Assembly: GCA_035373625.1 (NCBI GenBank)
Contig: DAOSNS010000015.1
Location: 22,382-86,381 of the forward strand
Source of the DNA: DSWT01 sp035373625
GTDB taxonomy: Bacteria > Chloroflexota > Anaerolineae > B4-G1 > SLSP01
Direction of reading: 5' to 3'
Length of the DNA stretch: 64,000 nt
The position numbers were made by a program, and so were the translations under genes. This document shows, one piece after another, positions 7,275 through 14,819 of this stretch (position 1 is its first letter; each line of letters begins with the position of its first letter). The notes under the pieces are model-generated. The model was not told where the DNA came from, made no database searches, and saw only the letters and a list, made by a program, of their open reading frames with translations.

Positions 7275-7571
7275 GTGAGCGTTTTTGAGGTGATGATGTT
7301 AGTCTGCTTCGGCGTCAGTTGGCCGATTTCGATAGCCAAGGCGCTGCGCACGAAGAAGGTGGAAGGCAAAAGCCCGGTGTTTATGGCGGTAATTTGCCTG
7401 GGCTATCTGAGCGGCATCCTGCACAAATTGCTGTTTTCGTTGGATTGGGTCATTGTCCTGTATGCGATCAACCTGGTGATGGTGGCGACGGATTTGTGCT
7501 TGTATTACCGATATTTGCCTTCGGCTGGTGGGATATGGAAAGTTTTAGTACAACGTGTCAACAAGGAGTAG
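7275..7571 (+). CDS. Small three-helix membrane protein, PQ-loop/SemiSWEET-like
   Basis: About 98 residues with three predicted membrane segments: VMMLVCFGVSWPISIAKAL, the hydrophobic stretch after the GKSPVF motif, and the segment around VIVLYAINLVMVATDL. The SWPISIAKALRTKKVEGKS element resembles a PQ-loop, with SWP in place of PQ, as in short bacterial half-transporters that dimerise. The substrate is unknown; the position between aroE and tyrS makes an aromatic compound a speculative guess. GTG 7275 has GGTAGG six bases upstream; TTG 7269 is an alternative start. Confidence 0.65.
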   Translation: MSVFEVMMLVCFGVSWPISIAKALRTKKVEGKSPVFMAVICLGYLSGILHKLLFSLDWVIVLYAINLVMVATDLCLYYRYLPSAGGIWKVLVQRVNKE

Positions 7572-7640
7572 AAAGTAAGGAGTAGGGAGTATGGGGCTAA
7601 ATGCCCATACTTCATACTCCGTACTCTATACTCTTCATCA
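7571..7640 (+). repeat. aggagta / tactcat repeat with inverted halves
   Basis: agtaagg, agtaggg and agtatgg words are followed by their inverse (cccatac, ttcatac, tccgtac, tctatac). The tyrS leader could therefore fold as a hairpin centred near 7600. No T-box motif was found. Confidence 0.7.
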
Positions 7641-7658
7641 ATATCCTGAGGAGACATT

Positions 7659-8936
7659 ATGACAAACGTATTCGATGAGTTTCAGTGGCGTGGGTTAATC
7701 CACAGCTTTACAGAGGGGACGTCGGAGGTGTTGGCGACGGAGAAGGTAACGGTCTACATCGGCTTCGACCCCACGTCCGACAGCCTGCAAATCGGCAACC
7801 TGTTGACATTGATGGGTCTGGCGCGGATGCAACGCTTCGGCCATTCACCGATCGCGCTGGCGGGTGGCGGCACGGGCCTGATCGGCGATCCAAGCGGCAA
7901 AACCAGTGAGCGTCAACTGTTGAGCCATGAGCAGGTAGAAGCCAACGTTGAGGCGATTAAACCGCAACTGGCGCGCTTCCTGGATTTCGAGGTCAAAAGC
8001 AACCCGGCGCGCCTCGTCAACAACGCCGACTGGCTGTGCCAGATTTCGATGATGGATTTCCTGCGCGATGTGGGCAAGTACTTCAGCGTGAACTCCATGA
8101 TAGCGAAGGACTCGGTTAAGTCACGGCTGGACCGCGAGGAGGGCATTTCGTACACCGAGTTCAGCTACATGTTGCTCCAGGCCTACGACTTCCTGCAACT
8201 CTACGACCGTTACGGCTGCACCATGCAATCGGGCGGCAGCGATCAATGGGGCAACATCACCGCCGGCGTAGATTTGATCCGCCGCACGCGCAACATCCGC
8301 GCCTATGGGTTGGTCTATCCCCTGCTCACCAATGCTGACGGCTCAAAGCTCGGCAAGTCGGTACATGGGACGATTTACCTGGACGCCAGGCGCACCTCGC
8401 CCTACCGCTTCTACCAGTACTGGCTCAACCGCGACGACGCCGATGTGATTGACGACCTCAAGCACTTCACCTGGATGACCCGGGATGAGATCGCCGCGCT
8501 GGCGCACAAGGTAGCGACCCAGCCGGAGCTGCGCGAGGCACAACGCACCCTGGCGCGCACAATGACGGCGATGGTTCACGGTGAGACGGCGCTGGCGAAG
8601 GCCGAACAGGCATCGCAAGTGTTGTTTGGCGGCGAGATTGCCGGCCTGAGTGCGGAGGACATCCACGACATCTTCAGCGACGTACCCTCCAGCCAGATCG
8701 CCAAAAATGCCATCGAAGGGCCGGGGATGCCCCTCGTGGATATGCTGGTCGCTGTCGGGCTGACCAAATCCAAAGGCGAGGCGCGCCGTCTGATCGAGAG
8801 CGGCGGCGTCTATGTCAACAACATCCAGATCACGGGTGTGGATCAGGCAATCACCCTGGCGGATACGATTGAAGGGCAGTTCATTGTCCTGCGCAAGGGG
8901 AAGAAGAGCTACCATCTGGTGCAGGTGAGAGCGTAA
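7659..8936 (+). CDS. tyrS: Tyrosyl-tRNA synthetase
   Basis: Class I aminoacyl-tRNA synthetase charging tRNA-Tyr. The 425-aa protein has YIGFDPTSDSLQIGN (the HIGH-like motif, with Gln in place of His), the tyrosine-pocket segment YDRYGCTMQSGGSDQWGN and a KMSKS-like GSKLGKS. A C-terminal S4 RNA-binding domain (about 360-425) contains SKGEARRLIESGGVYVNN. The start has GAGGAG 8 bases upstream. Its location at the end of the Tyr-biosynthesis gene run suggests co-regulation with amino-acid supply. Confidence 0.96.
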   Translation: MTNVFDEFQWRGLIHSFTEGTSEVLATEKVTVYIGFDPTSDSLQIGNLLTLMGLARMQRFGHSPIALAGGGTGLIGDPSGKTSERQLLSHEQVEANVEAIKPQLARFLDFEVKSNPARLVNNADWLCQISMMDFLRDVGKYFSVNSMIAKDSVKSRLDREEGISYTEFSYMLLQAYDFLQLYDRYGCTMQSGGSDQWGNITAGVDLIRRTRNIRAYGLVYPLLTNADGSKLGKSVHGTIYLDARRTSPYRFYQYWLNRDDADVIDDLKHFTWMTRDEIAALAHKVATQPELREAQRTLARTMTAMVHGETALAKAEQASQVLFGGEIAGLSAEDIHDIFSDVPSSQIAKNAIEGPGMPLVDMLVAVGLTKSKGEARRLIESGGVYVNNIQITGVDQAITLADTIEGQFIVLRKGKKSYHLVQVRA

Positions 8937-8962
8937 TACCGAAGCCGTGCCGCGTCAGTCTT

Positions 8963-9134
8963 AGAGCTATCGCACATAGTCACTTCCGGCAACTGAATAC
9001 GGCCTAAAGGCCAGGGAAAAAGGGGGGCTTTGTGGCGGGGCTTCGTCTCGCCACAAAGATTCCCCCTAGAGATGCCGCTTTAGCAGCACAACCGACAGCA
9101 CGACGGGACAAAGTTTCCCAAATGCGACAGCCCT
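8963..9134 (+). mobile_element. MITE-1 copy A (agggctatcgca ends, degenerate)
   Basis: A 172-bp non-coding element with imperfect terminal inverted repeats: AGAGCTATCGCA on the left, TGCGACAGCCCT on the right. The interior (cttccgg, atacggcct, cggggcttcg, ccgctttagc, gggacaaagtttccc) matches the cleaner copy at 45717-45869 and, inverted, the one at 53394-53506. No target duplication is recognisable. It occupies the gap between tyrS and the toxin-antitoxin pair together with the element at 9149-9265. Confidence 0.8.
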
Positions 9135-9148
9135 ACCCTCCATTGACG

Positions 9149-9265
9149 CAGGGCCTTATCATTCTTGCTCCGACGGGAACGCCAGTTCCCCGTTTTTGAA
9201 GCAACGCGGATCTGGCGATCCGCTCATAGCCAGGAAGTCACTGTAACGAGGGTGTCAAAGCCCTG
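9149..9265 (+). mobile_element. MITE-2, short copy with perfect 10-bp target duplication
   Basis: The ends are CAGGGCCTTATCATTCTTG and, inverted, a GTAACGAGGGTG...CAAAGCCCTG arm. The element is flanked on both sides by TCCATTGACG (9139-9148 and 9266-9275), a perfect 10-bp duplication. The interior holds one copy of the gcggatctggcgatccgc hairpin that is tandemly amplified in the two larger copies at 35586 and 37099. There is no coding capacity, so it would need a transposase acting in trans. Confidence 0.9.
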
Positions 9266-9269
9266 TCCA

Positions 9270-9298
9270 TTGACGTCGTTTCATATCTATGGTATATC
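9270..9298 (+). promoter_or_regulatory. Promoter of the toxin-antitoxin pair
   Basis: TTGACG (9270-9275), 17 bases, TATATC (9293-9298) with TGG in front as an extended -10. The -35 box lies in the right target-site duplication of the adjacent MITE. The direct repeat ATATCT flanking the -10 could be an operator for the antitoxin. Confidence 0.55.
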
Positions 9299-9327
9299 TG
9301 AGATAACAGTGAAGAGGGAGGTCAGCC

Positions 9328-9639
9328 ATGACGACTGAAATTACAGTGCAGAGAACACCGCAGGGTGTGCTCATTCCATACACAGCATTAGAAGAATGGC
9401 AAGATATGGAGCTAGAGGTAATTCAGGAAAAACATCGGATCGTGATTCGTCCTAAAGCGGCGCCGATAACACGCGATGATGTGCGTGACATGTTGCGTGA
9501 GGTGGGTCTATTATATGAGATAGATGCGCCTGCTATTGAACCAGTTTCACAAGCAGAACGCGAACGTTTGGCAAAAAAGCTCGCGGAGGGTCCGCCGCTG
9601 TCAGAGTTAATCATTGCCGAGCGTGAAGATCGAATATGA
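9328..9639 (+). CDS. Antitoxin, AbrB/VapB-like
   Basis: A 103-residue protein whose N-terminal ~45 residues (TEITVQRTPQGVLIPYTALEEW and the following beta-strand IVIRPKA) resemble a SpoVT/AbrB swapped-hairpin DNA-binding domain. The charged C-terminal half probably wraps the toxin. It overlaps the downstream PIN-domain gene by ATGA, the usual antitoxin-first arrangement. GGGAGG precedes the ATG. Autoregulation is expected from the family. Lower GC than its neighbours and adjacency to two MITEs suggest a recently acquired module splitting the aro locus. Confidence 0.75.
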   Translation: MTTEITVQRTPQGVLIPYTALEEWQDMELEVIQEKHRIVIRPKAAPITRDDVRDMLREVGLLYEIDAPAIEPVSQAERERLAKKLAEGPPLSELIIAEREDRI

Positions 9640-10097
9640 GATATTATTATCTGGATGCCAGCGCGTTGATAAAACGCTATATTGATGAAATCGGAAGCGA
9701 TTGGGTCCGCACGCTTCTCGATATGCCAGAAGCTTCTTTTTTTGTGGCGCACTTTTTTGTGGTTGAAGTGACCAGCGCTTTCACACGGCGTATACGTGAA
9801 GGATTGCTAACTCTCACAGACTATCACGAGCTGCAAAATATATTCCAGGCGGATTGTGTTGATAGCTACAACGCGATCACTGCTGTCGGAGAAATCATTG
9901 ATACAGCAAAAACTCTGCTCGAAAAGCATTTATTGCGTGCATTGGATGCGATGCACCTGGCAACCGCCTTGATCGTGAATCAATGGTTGCTTGCCAATAA
10001 CCAACCGCCTTTGACCTTTCTCTGCGCCGACGAGCGTCTGCTCGCTGCGGCTGCCGCCGAAGGGCTGGCCGTAGATAACCCCAACAATCACCCCTGA
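9636..10097 (+). CDS. PIN-domain ribonuclease toxin, VapC-like
   Basis: A 153-aa PIN domain: YYYLDASALIKRYIDE at the N-terminus gives the first acidic residue, VVEVTSAF a central Glu, and RALDAMHLATAL followed by LCADERLLAAA the C-terminal acidic residues that bind Mg/Mn. The expected role is site-specific RNA cleavage held in check by the upstream antitoxin. It shares an ATGA overlap with the antitoxin and ends six bases before aroC. Confidence 0.85.
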   Translation: MRYYYLDASALIKRYIDEIGSDWVRTLLDMPEASFFVAHFFVVEVTSAFTRRIREGLLTLTDYHELQNIFQADCVDSYNAITAVGEIIDTAKTLLEKHLLRALDAMHLATALIVNQWLLANNQPPLTFLCADERLLAAAAAEGLAVDNPNNHP

Positions 10098-10102
10098 TTG
10101 AT

Positions 10103-11380
10103 ATGGAACTCCTCGGTGGGCCTCTCTTTGCGGTGGCCGGGGCGGGGGAATCCCATGGGCCGGGCTATACCACCATCGTGCTCGGCTGTCCCCCCGGCCT
10201 GTGGCTGACGCGGGCCGACATTCAACGCCATTTGGACCGCCGCCGCCCCGGCGGCAACATCCACGGGACGCCGCGCAGTGAGGCAGACAAGGTCGTGCTG
10301 CTTTCCGGCTTATATACGGATGATCTGGATACCCTGCTCGCCGGGCCGGACGTGCGAACCGTTGCCGATGGCGTAGAAAGCATCACCCGCACCTATGAGG
10401 CCGGTTACACCACCGGCGAACCCATCGCCGCCGTGGTGCTCTCTGCCGCCAAACGCTCCGGCGATTACAGTCAGTTCGCCGGGCCAGAAGGTGAGGTGCG
10501 CCCCGGGCACGCCGACCTGGTGAAGTATCACCAATCGCGCGGCTTCAACGATCCGCGCGGCGGCGGGCGGGCCAGCTATCGCGCGACCGTTTCCGACGTA
10601 ATCGGTGGTTCGATTGCGCGGTTGTACCTGGAGCGGCAGTTTGGGACGGTGTTCCTCTCGTCGCTGGTGCAGGTGGGGGCACTCAAGGCGTCCGCCACCC
10701 TGGCGGAGACGGTAGAACGGCTGGCTTTGCAGCACACGCAGGCACATCCCGTTCCGGCGGATGATTTGCGTCAACTCGAAGCGATGCTCGCTGCTGCCGA
10801 ACTGCCCACGCTCGACGCCGATTTCGCCCGCGAGGCCGCCGCGTTGATCGAAACCGTGCGCGCGGACGGCGACTCCATCGGTGCGGTGGTGGAGGTCGTC
10901 GCGGTGAACGTCCCAGCGTTGGCCGGCGCACCGCTCTACGAGAGCCTCAAGCTGCGGCTGATGGGGACGCTCGGCGGGCTGCACGCAGCGCAAGGCGTCG
11001 AGGTCGGTTCCGGCTTCGACGTGGTTGCGCGGCGCGGCAGCGAGAACAACGACCCGATCCGTGCGACGGGCTACCAGAGCAATCACCACGGCGGGTTGCT
11101 CGGCGGCATCACCACGGGGATGCCGTTGGTGTGCCGCGTCGCCTTCAAGCCGACGGCCTCGATCCAGACGCCGCAGCTTTCCGTGCGTCAGAATCTCGCA
11201 GAGATCAACTTCGCGCTCAAGCGAGGTCGCCACGATCCCTGCGTTGGCGTGCGTGCAGGCGTGACATTGGAATCACGGATGGCGATTGAGTTATTGAATG
11301 CCGTGTTGATGCAGCAGAGCCGGCAGCCGTCAACGATTAGCTTTCAGCTTTTCAGCAGGGATGAAAGGAATTTCCTATGA
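10103..11380 (+). CDS. aroC: Chorismate synthase
   Basis: AroC eliminates phosphate from EPSP to give chorismate, needing reduced FMN. Signatures are GAGESHGPGYT near the N-terminus, VRPGHADLVKYHQSRGFNDPRGGGRASYRAT in two adjoining conserved blocks, NDPIRATGYQSNHHGG and GRHDPCVGVRA. At 425 aa it is slightly long for the family because of an alanine-rich region at about 195-255. The stop overlaps the aroKB start as ATGA. It is separated from the rest of the pathway by MITEs and the toxin-antitoxin pair. Confidence 0.96.
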   Translation: MELLGGPLFAVAGAGESHGPGYTTIVLGCPPGLWLTRADIQRHLDRRRPGGNIHGTPRSEADKVVLLSGLYTDDLDTLLAGPDVRTVADGVESITRTYEAGYTTGEPIAAVVLSAAKRSGDYSQFAGPEGEVRPGHADLVKYHQSRGFNDPRGGGRASYRATVSDVIGGSIARLYLERQFGTVFLSSLVQVGALKASATLAETVERLALQHTQAHPVPADDLRQLEAMLAAAELPTLDADFAREAAALIETVRADGDSIGAVVEVVAVNVPALAGAPLYESLKLRLMGTLGGLHAAQGVEVGSGFDVVARRGSENNDPIRATGYQSNHHGGLLGGITTGMPLVCRVAFKPTASIQTPQLSVRQNLAEINFALKRGRHDPCVGVRAGVTLESRMAIELLNAVLMQQSRQPSTISFQLFSRDERNFL

Positions 11381-13041
11381 ACCTGTGTTCACCGAGGAAC
11401 TTGAACCTGATTCTTACCGGCTTCATGGGCACCGGGAAAACCACCGTCGGGCGTGAAGTGGCGCGGCGGTTGGGGCGTGCGTTTGTGGATATGGACGACG
11501 TCATCGTGGCGCGGGCGGGCAAGCCGATTCCACACATCTTTGCGGAGGATGGGGAGGCGGCGTTCCGCGCGCTCGAGGCGGCGGTGTGCATCGAGTTGAG
11601 CGCGCAGGACGGGCTGGTGATTGCGACGGGCGGCGGCGCGCTGGTAAATCCGGCGAACCGCATCACGATGGAGCGCAGCGGCGTCGTGGTTTGTCTGGAT
11701 GCGAGTCCTGACGAAATTCTGCGGCGCGTCGGCGGCAACGCCGACCGTCCGCTGCTCAACGTGCCCGACCCTGCGGCTCGCGTCGCCGAGTTGCTGACGG
11801 CCCGCCGCGACGCTTACGGCGCGCTTCCCTGGCACGTGGCGACGACCGGGCGCAGCGTGGACGATGTCACCGCGCAAGTCCTGGCGCTGGCGGAAACTAT
11901 CACACTGCCTGTGCGGCATCCCGGCGGCGAGTACCCCATCCATATCGGGCGTGGATTGTTGGCGTACCTGGGCGGGGCGTTGCGGGCGGTGGGCGTGCGC
12001 GAAGGGACGGCGGTGGCGATTGTCACCAACACTGTGGTTGGGCCGTTATACGCGGGACGAGTGGAGACGGCGTTGCGCGAGGCGGGCTACCGGCCTTTCG
12101 TCTGTACGATTCCCGATGGCGAGCAGCACAAGACATTGGATACGGTGCGCGCCCTGTACGAGCAGTTTCTCGCGGGGCAGCTCGATCGCAGCGGTGTGGT
12201 GCTCGCGCTTGGCGGCGGCGTGACCGGCGACATCGCCGGCTTTGCCGCAGCGACATTCATGCGTGGCGTGCGCTTTGTGCAGGTACCCACGACCTTGCTC
12301 GCGATGACGGATGCCAGTGTGGGGGGCAAGACGGGCGTGGATCTACCGCAGGGCAAGAATCTCGTCGGCGCGTTCAAGCAGCCGGAGATGGTGTTGATTG
12401 ACCTGAATGTGCTCGACACGCTCCCCGAAGCCGAATTCCGTTCCGGGATGGCGGAGTTGCTAAAGCATGGGGTGATTGGGGCGCCGGAGTTAGTCCAAAG
12501 TCCAAAGTCCAAAGTCCATAGTCGAGAATCGGCGAATCGGCGAATCGGCGAATTACGAATCACGAATCACGAATCACAAATCACCAATTACCAGTTACCG
12601 GTTACCGATCTAGCGCGGTCGTTGCGGGTGAAGATTGACATTGTGGAGGAAGATCCGTTCGAGCAGGGGCGGCGGGCGGTACTGAATTTGGGTCACACGA
12701 CGGCGCACGGGTTGGAACAGGTGAGCGCGTTCACGCTGCGCCACGGCGATGCGGTGAGCATCGGGATGGTGACGGCAGCGCGGATCGCGGAGGCGTTGGG
12801 GCGTGCAGAACCGGGATTGGCGGCGCACATCGCGGATGTTTTGGCGGCGTGGGGCTTGCCGGTGACCTGTCCCCCCTACCCTGTGGATGCCATCTGGCAA
12901 GCGATGACACACGACAAGAAAAAGCAAGGCAAGGGCCTGCGCTGGATTCTGCCGCGCGCCATCGGTGATGTGACGATTGCCGACGACGTGCCGGAAACCC
13001 TGGTCAGGCAAATTCTGATGGAGATGGGAGCGAAGGAATGA
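11377..13041 (+). CDS. aroKB: Shikimate kinase / 3-dehydroquinate synthase fusion with repeat insertion
   Basis: Residues ~1-170 are shikimate kinase (P-loop GFMGTGKTT at 15-23, DMDD, GGGALV). Residues ~180-554 are 3-dehydroquinate synthase (GGGVTGDIAGFAAATFMRG, VPTTLLAMTDASVGGKTGV, KNLVGAF, MAELLKHGVIG, LNLGHTTAHGLE). The bifunctional product would catalyse pathway steps 2 and 5. Residues ~372-409, between MAELLKHGVIG and the following helix, are encoded by gtccaaa, gaatcggc and acgaatc repeats in frame and replace or extend a helical segment. Metal-binding His residues around the insertion are retained. It overlaps both neighbours by ATGA. Confidence 0.95.
   Translation: MNLCSPRNLNLILTGFMGTGKTTVGREVARRLGRAFVDMDDVIVARAGKPIPHIFAEDGEAAFRALEAAVCIELSAQDGLVIATGGGALVNPANRITMERSGVVVCLDASPDEILRRVGGNADRPLLNVPDPAARVAELLTARRDAYGALPWHVATTGRSVDDVTAQVLALAETITLPVRHPGGEYPIHIGRGLLAYLGGALRAVGVREGTAVAIVTNTVVGPLYAGRVETALREAGYRPFVCTIPDGEQHKTLDTVRALYEQFLAGQLDRSGVVLALGGGVTGDIAGFAAATFMRGVRFVQVPTTLLAMTDASVGGKTGVDLPQGKNLVGAFKQPEMVLIDLNVLDTLPEAEFRSGMAELLKHGVIGAPELVQSPKSKVHSRESANRRIGELRITNHESQITNYQLPVTDLARSLRVKIDIVEEDPFEQGRRAVLNLGHTTAHGLEQVSAFTLRHGDAVSIGMVTAARIAEALGRAEPGLAAHIADVLAAWGLPVTCPPYPVDAIWQAMTHDKKKQGKGLRWILPRAIGDVTIADDVPETLVRQILMEMGAKE
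12491..12603 (+). repeat. Composite stop-free repeat inside aroB
   Basis: gtccaaa heptamers (about 3.5 copies), then gaatcggc octamers, then acgaatc heptamers, then caattac/cggttac variants. Translation gives VQSPKSK, ESANRRIG and TNHES-type periodic peptides with no stop codon. Confidence 0.95.
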
Positions 13042-13136
13042 AGGACGAATGGCAAATGGCAAATGGCGAATTGGCGAATCATGAATCACGAATCATGAAT
13101 CGTAAATCAATCTCCAAAATCGAAAATCAAAAATCT
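13038..13136 (+). repeat. Repeat encoding the AroQ N-terminal extension
   Basis: aatggca heptamers, then cgaatca/tgaatca heptamers, then aaaatc-type words up to the native start of the AroQ fold (ILVLHGPN). An internal ATG at 13095 (MNRKS) is an alternative start. Confidence 0.85.
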
Positions 13137-14819
13137 AAAATCCTCGTGTTGCACGGGCCGAACTTGAATTTGTTGGGGCGGCGGGAGCCGGAAACGTATG
13201 GGCGGGTGACGTTGGACGAAATCAATGCGGCATTGTTGCAAGCCGCGGAGGGGCGTGCCGAGCTGCGTATCCTGCAATCCAACAGCGAGGGCGCATTGAT
13301 TGACGCCCTGCATGCGGCTATGGACTGGGCCGACGGCGTGTTGATCAATCCCGGCGGCTACACCCATACCAGCGTCGCGCTGCGGGATGCGATTGCCGGG
13401 ACGGGGCTCCCCACGGTCGAGGTGCATCTCTCCAACATCCATGCCCGCGAAGAATTCCGCCACAAATCCCTGCTCGCGCCGGTCTGCGTCGGCCAGATCT
13501 GCGGCTTTGGCTGGCGGAGCTATGTGTTGGGATTGGAGGCGTTGTTGGAGCGAATGGCAAATAGCAAATGGCAAATGGCGAATGGCGAATCGGCGAATCA
13601 CGAATCACGAATCACGAATCACAAATCATCTGTCCCGCAACCTGCAACCTGTAACCTGCAACCTGCACAACGTCTGCGCAATTTGCCGCCGTATCCGTTT
13701 GCGCGATGGGAGAAGGTAGTGGCGGATGCACGCCGCGGTGACAGAACGATGATCCGGCTGGACATCGGCAACCCGGATATGCCGCCGGATGATGCTGTGA
13801 TTGAAGCACTGTACGCTTCGGCGAAGAAACCCGACGTGCACGGATACTCCGGTTATCGCGGGCTGCCCGAATTTCGCCGCGCCCTTGCCGACTATTATGC
13901 CCGCCGCTTTGGCGTCATGCTCGATCCCGATAAGCATGTTGTGCCATTGCTCGGCTCAAAAGAAGGCATCGTCAACATGGCGCTGGCCTGGCTGGATGCA
14001 GGCGACCTGGCCCTCATCCCTGATCCCGGCTATGCACCCTACGCCGCCGGCGCGCGGCTGGCCGGTGCGGATTTCGTGATGTTCCCCTTGCTGGCGGAAA
14101 ACAATTTTCTACCCGATTTCGATGCCATCCCTACCGATGTGGCCGACCGCGCAAAGTTGATATGGCTCAACTACCCCAACAACCCTACAGGCGCCGTCGC
14201 CGACCTGGATTTTCTGGCGCGGGCCGTGGACTTCGCCCGTCGGCACGGCATCCTGCTGTGCTACGATGCGCCGTACTGCGACATCACCTACGGTGACTAT
14301 GTCGCGCCGAGCATCCTGCAGGTGGAAGGCGCATTGGATGTGGCAGTGGAGTTCAACTCGCTTTCCAAGACGTTCAACATGGCCGGCTGGCGTATGGGAA
14401 TGGCCGTAGGCAATCCGGCCGCGTTGGCGGCCCTGGCGCAGGTGAAATCGAACATGGATTCGGGGCTATTTCAGCCCTTGCAAGAAGCCGCCATCGTCGC
14501 CATCACACAGACGCGACCGACGTGGTTTGCCGCGCGCAACGCCCTCTACCGTGAACGGTTCGATATTCTCATCGAAGGGCTACAGGCACTGGGCATCACC
14601 GCGCAATGTCCGCAGGCCGCGCTTTACCTCTGGGCAGCGATTCCGGAGGGATGGGACTCCTCAGAGACTTTCGCGCGAGCGGTGATGGAGCGGACCGGCG
14701 TGGTCTTCGCGCCCGGATCGTTCTTCGGTCCGGCGGGCGAGGGGTACGTGCGTATCTCGGTGACGGCGTCTACGGAGCAGATACGGGAAGCGATGGAGAG
14801 ATTGAAGAGCGGAGATTAG
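13038..14819 (+). CDS. aroQ: Type II dehydroquinase fused to a class I aminotransferase by a repeat-encoded linker
   Basis: Residues ~35-171 are type II 3-dehydroquinate dehydratase (ILVLHGPNLNLLGRREP, QSNSEGALID, NPGGYTHTSVALRDA, VEVHLSNIHAREEFR). Residues ~212-593 are a PLP aminotransferase of the DapL/aspartate-aminotransferase type (GYSGYRGLPEFRRA, LNYPNNPTG, the PLP-Lys motif SLSKTFNMAGWRMG). The two are joined by ~40 residues encoded entirely by repeats. The first ~33 residues are also repeat-encoded, yet ATG 13038 overlaps the aroKB stop as ATGA, so I keep it. The aminotransferase may perform the last Phe/Tyr step; that is inferred from position. Confidence 0.92.
   Translation: MKDEWQMANGELANHESRIMNRKSISKIENQKSKILVLHGPNLNLLGRREPETYGRVTLDEINAALLQAAEGRAELRILQSNSEGALIDALHAAMDWADGVLINPGGYTHTSVALRDAIAGTGLPTVEVHLSNIHAREEFRHKSLLAPVCVGQICGFGWRSYVLGLEALLERMANSKWQMANGESANHESRITNHKSSVPQPATCNLQPAQRLRNLPPYPFARWEKVVADARRGDRTMIRLDIGNPDMPPDDAVIEALYASAKKPDVHGYSGYRGLPEFRRALADYYARRFGVMLDPDKHVVPLLGSKEGIVNMALAWLDAGDLALIPDPGYAPYAAGARLAGADFVMFPLLAENNFLPDFDAIPTDVADRAKLIWLNYPNNPTGAVADLDFLARAVDFARRHGILLCYDAPYCDITYGDYVAPSILQVEGALDVAVEFNSLSKTFNMAGWRMGMAVGNPAALAALAQVKSNMDSGLFQPLQEAAIVAITQTRPTWFAARNALYRERFDILIEGLQALGITAQCPQAALYLWAAIPEGWDSSETFARAVMERTGVVFAPGSFFGPAGEGYVRISVTASTEQIREAMERLKSGD
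13552..13668 (+). repeat. Repeat encoding the AroQ-aminotransferase linker
   Basis: Three word families in series: aatggca (giving NGKWQMA-type peptide), gaatcggc then acgaatc (SANHESRITNH), and cctgcaa (PATCNLQ). All are read without a stop. They replace the expected stop of aroQ and the start of the aminotransferase gene. Confidence 0.95.

Noticed and set aside
7571..7658. T-box upstream of tyrS
   Set aside because: No AGGGTGG-type antiterminator bulge or specifier loop; the leader consists of short inverted repeat words.
10310..11233. 307-aa minus-strand ORF opposite aroC
   Set aside because: Antisense shadow of a clearly conserved gene in high-GC sequence; no start signal or similarity.
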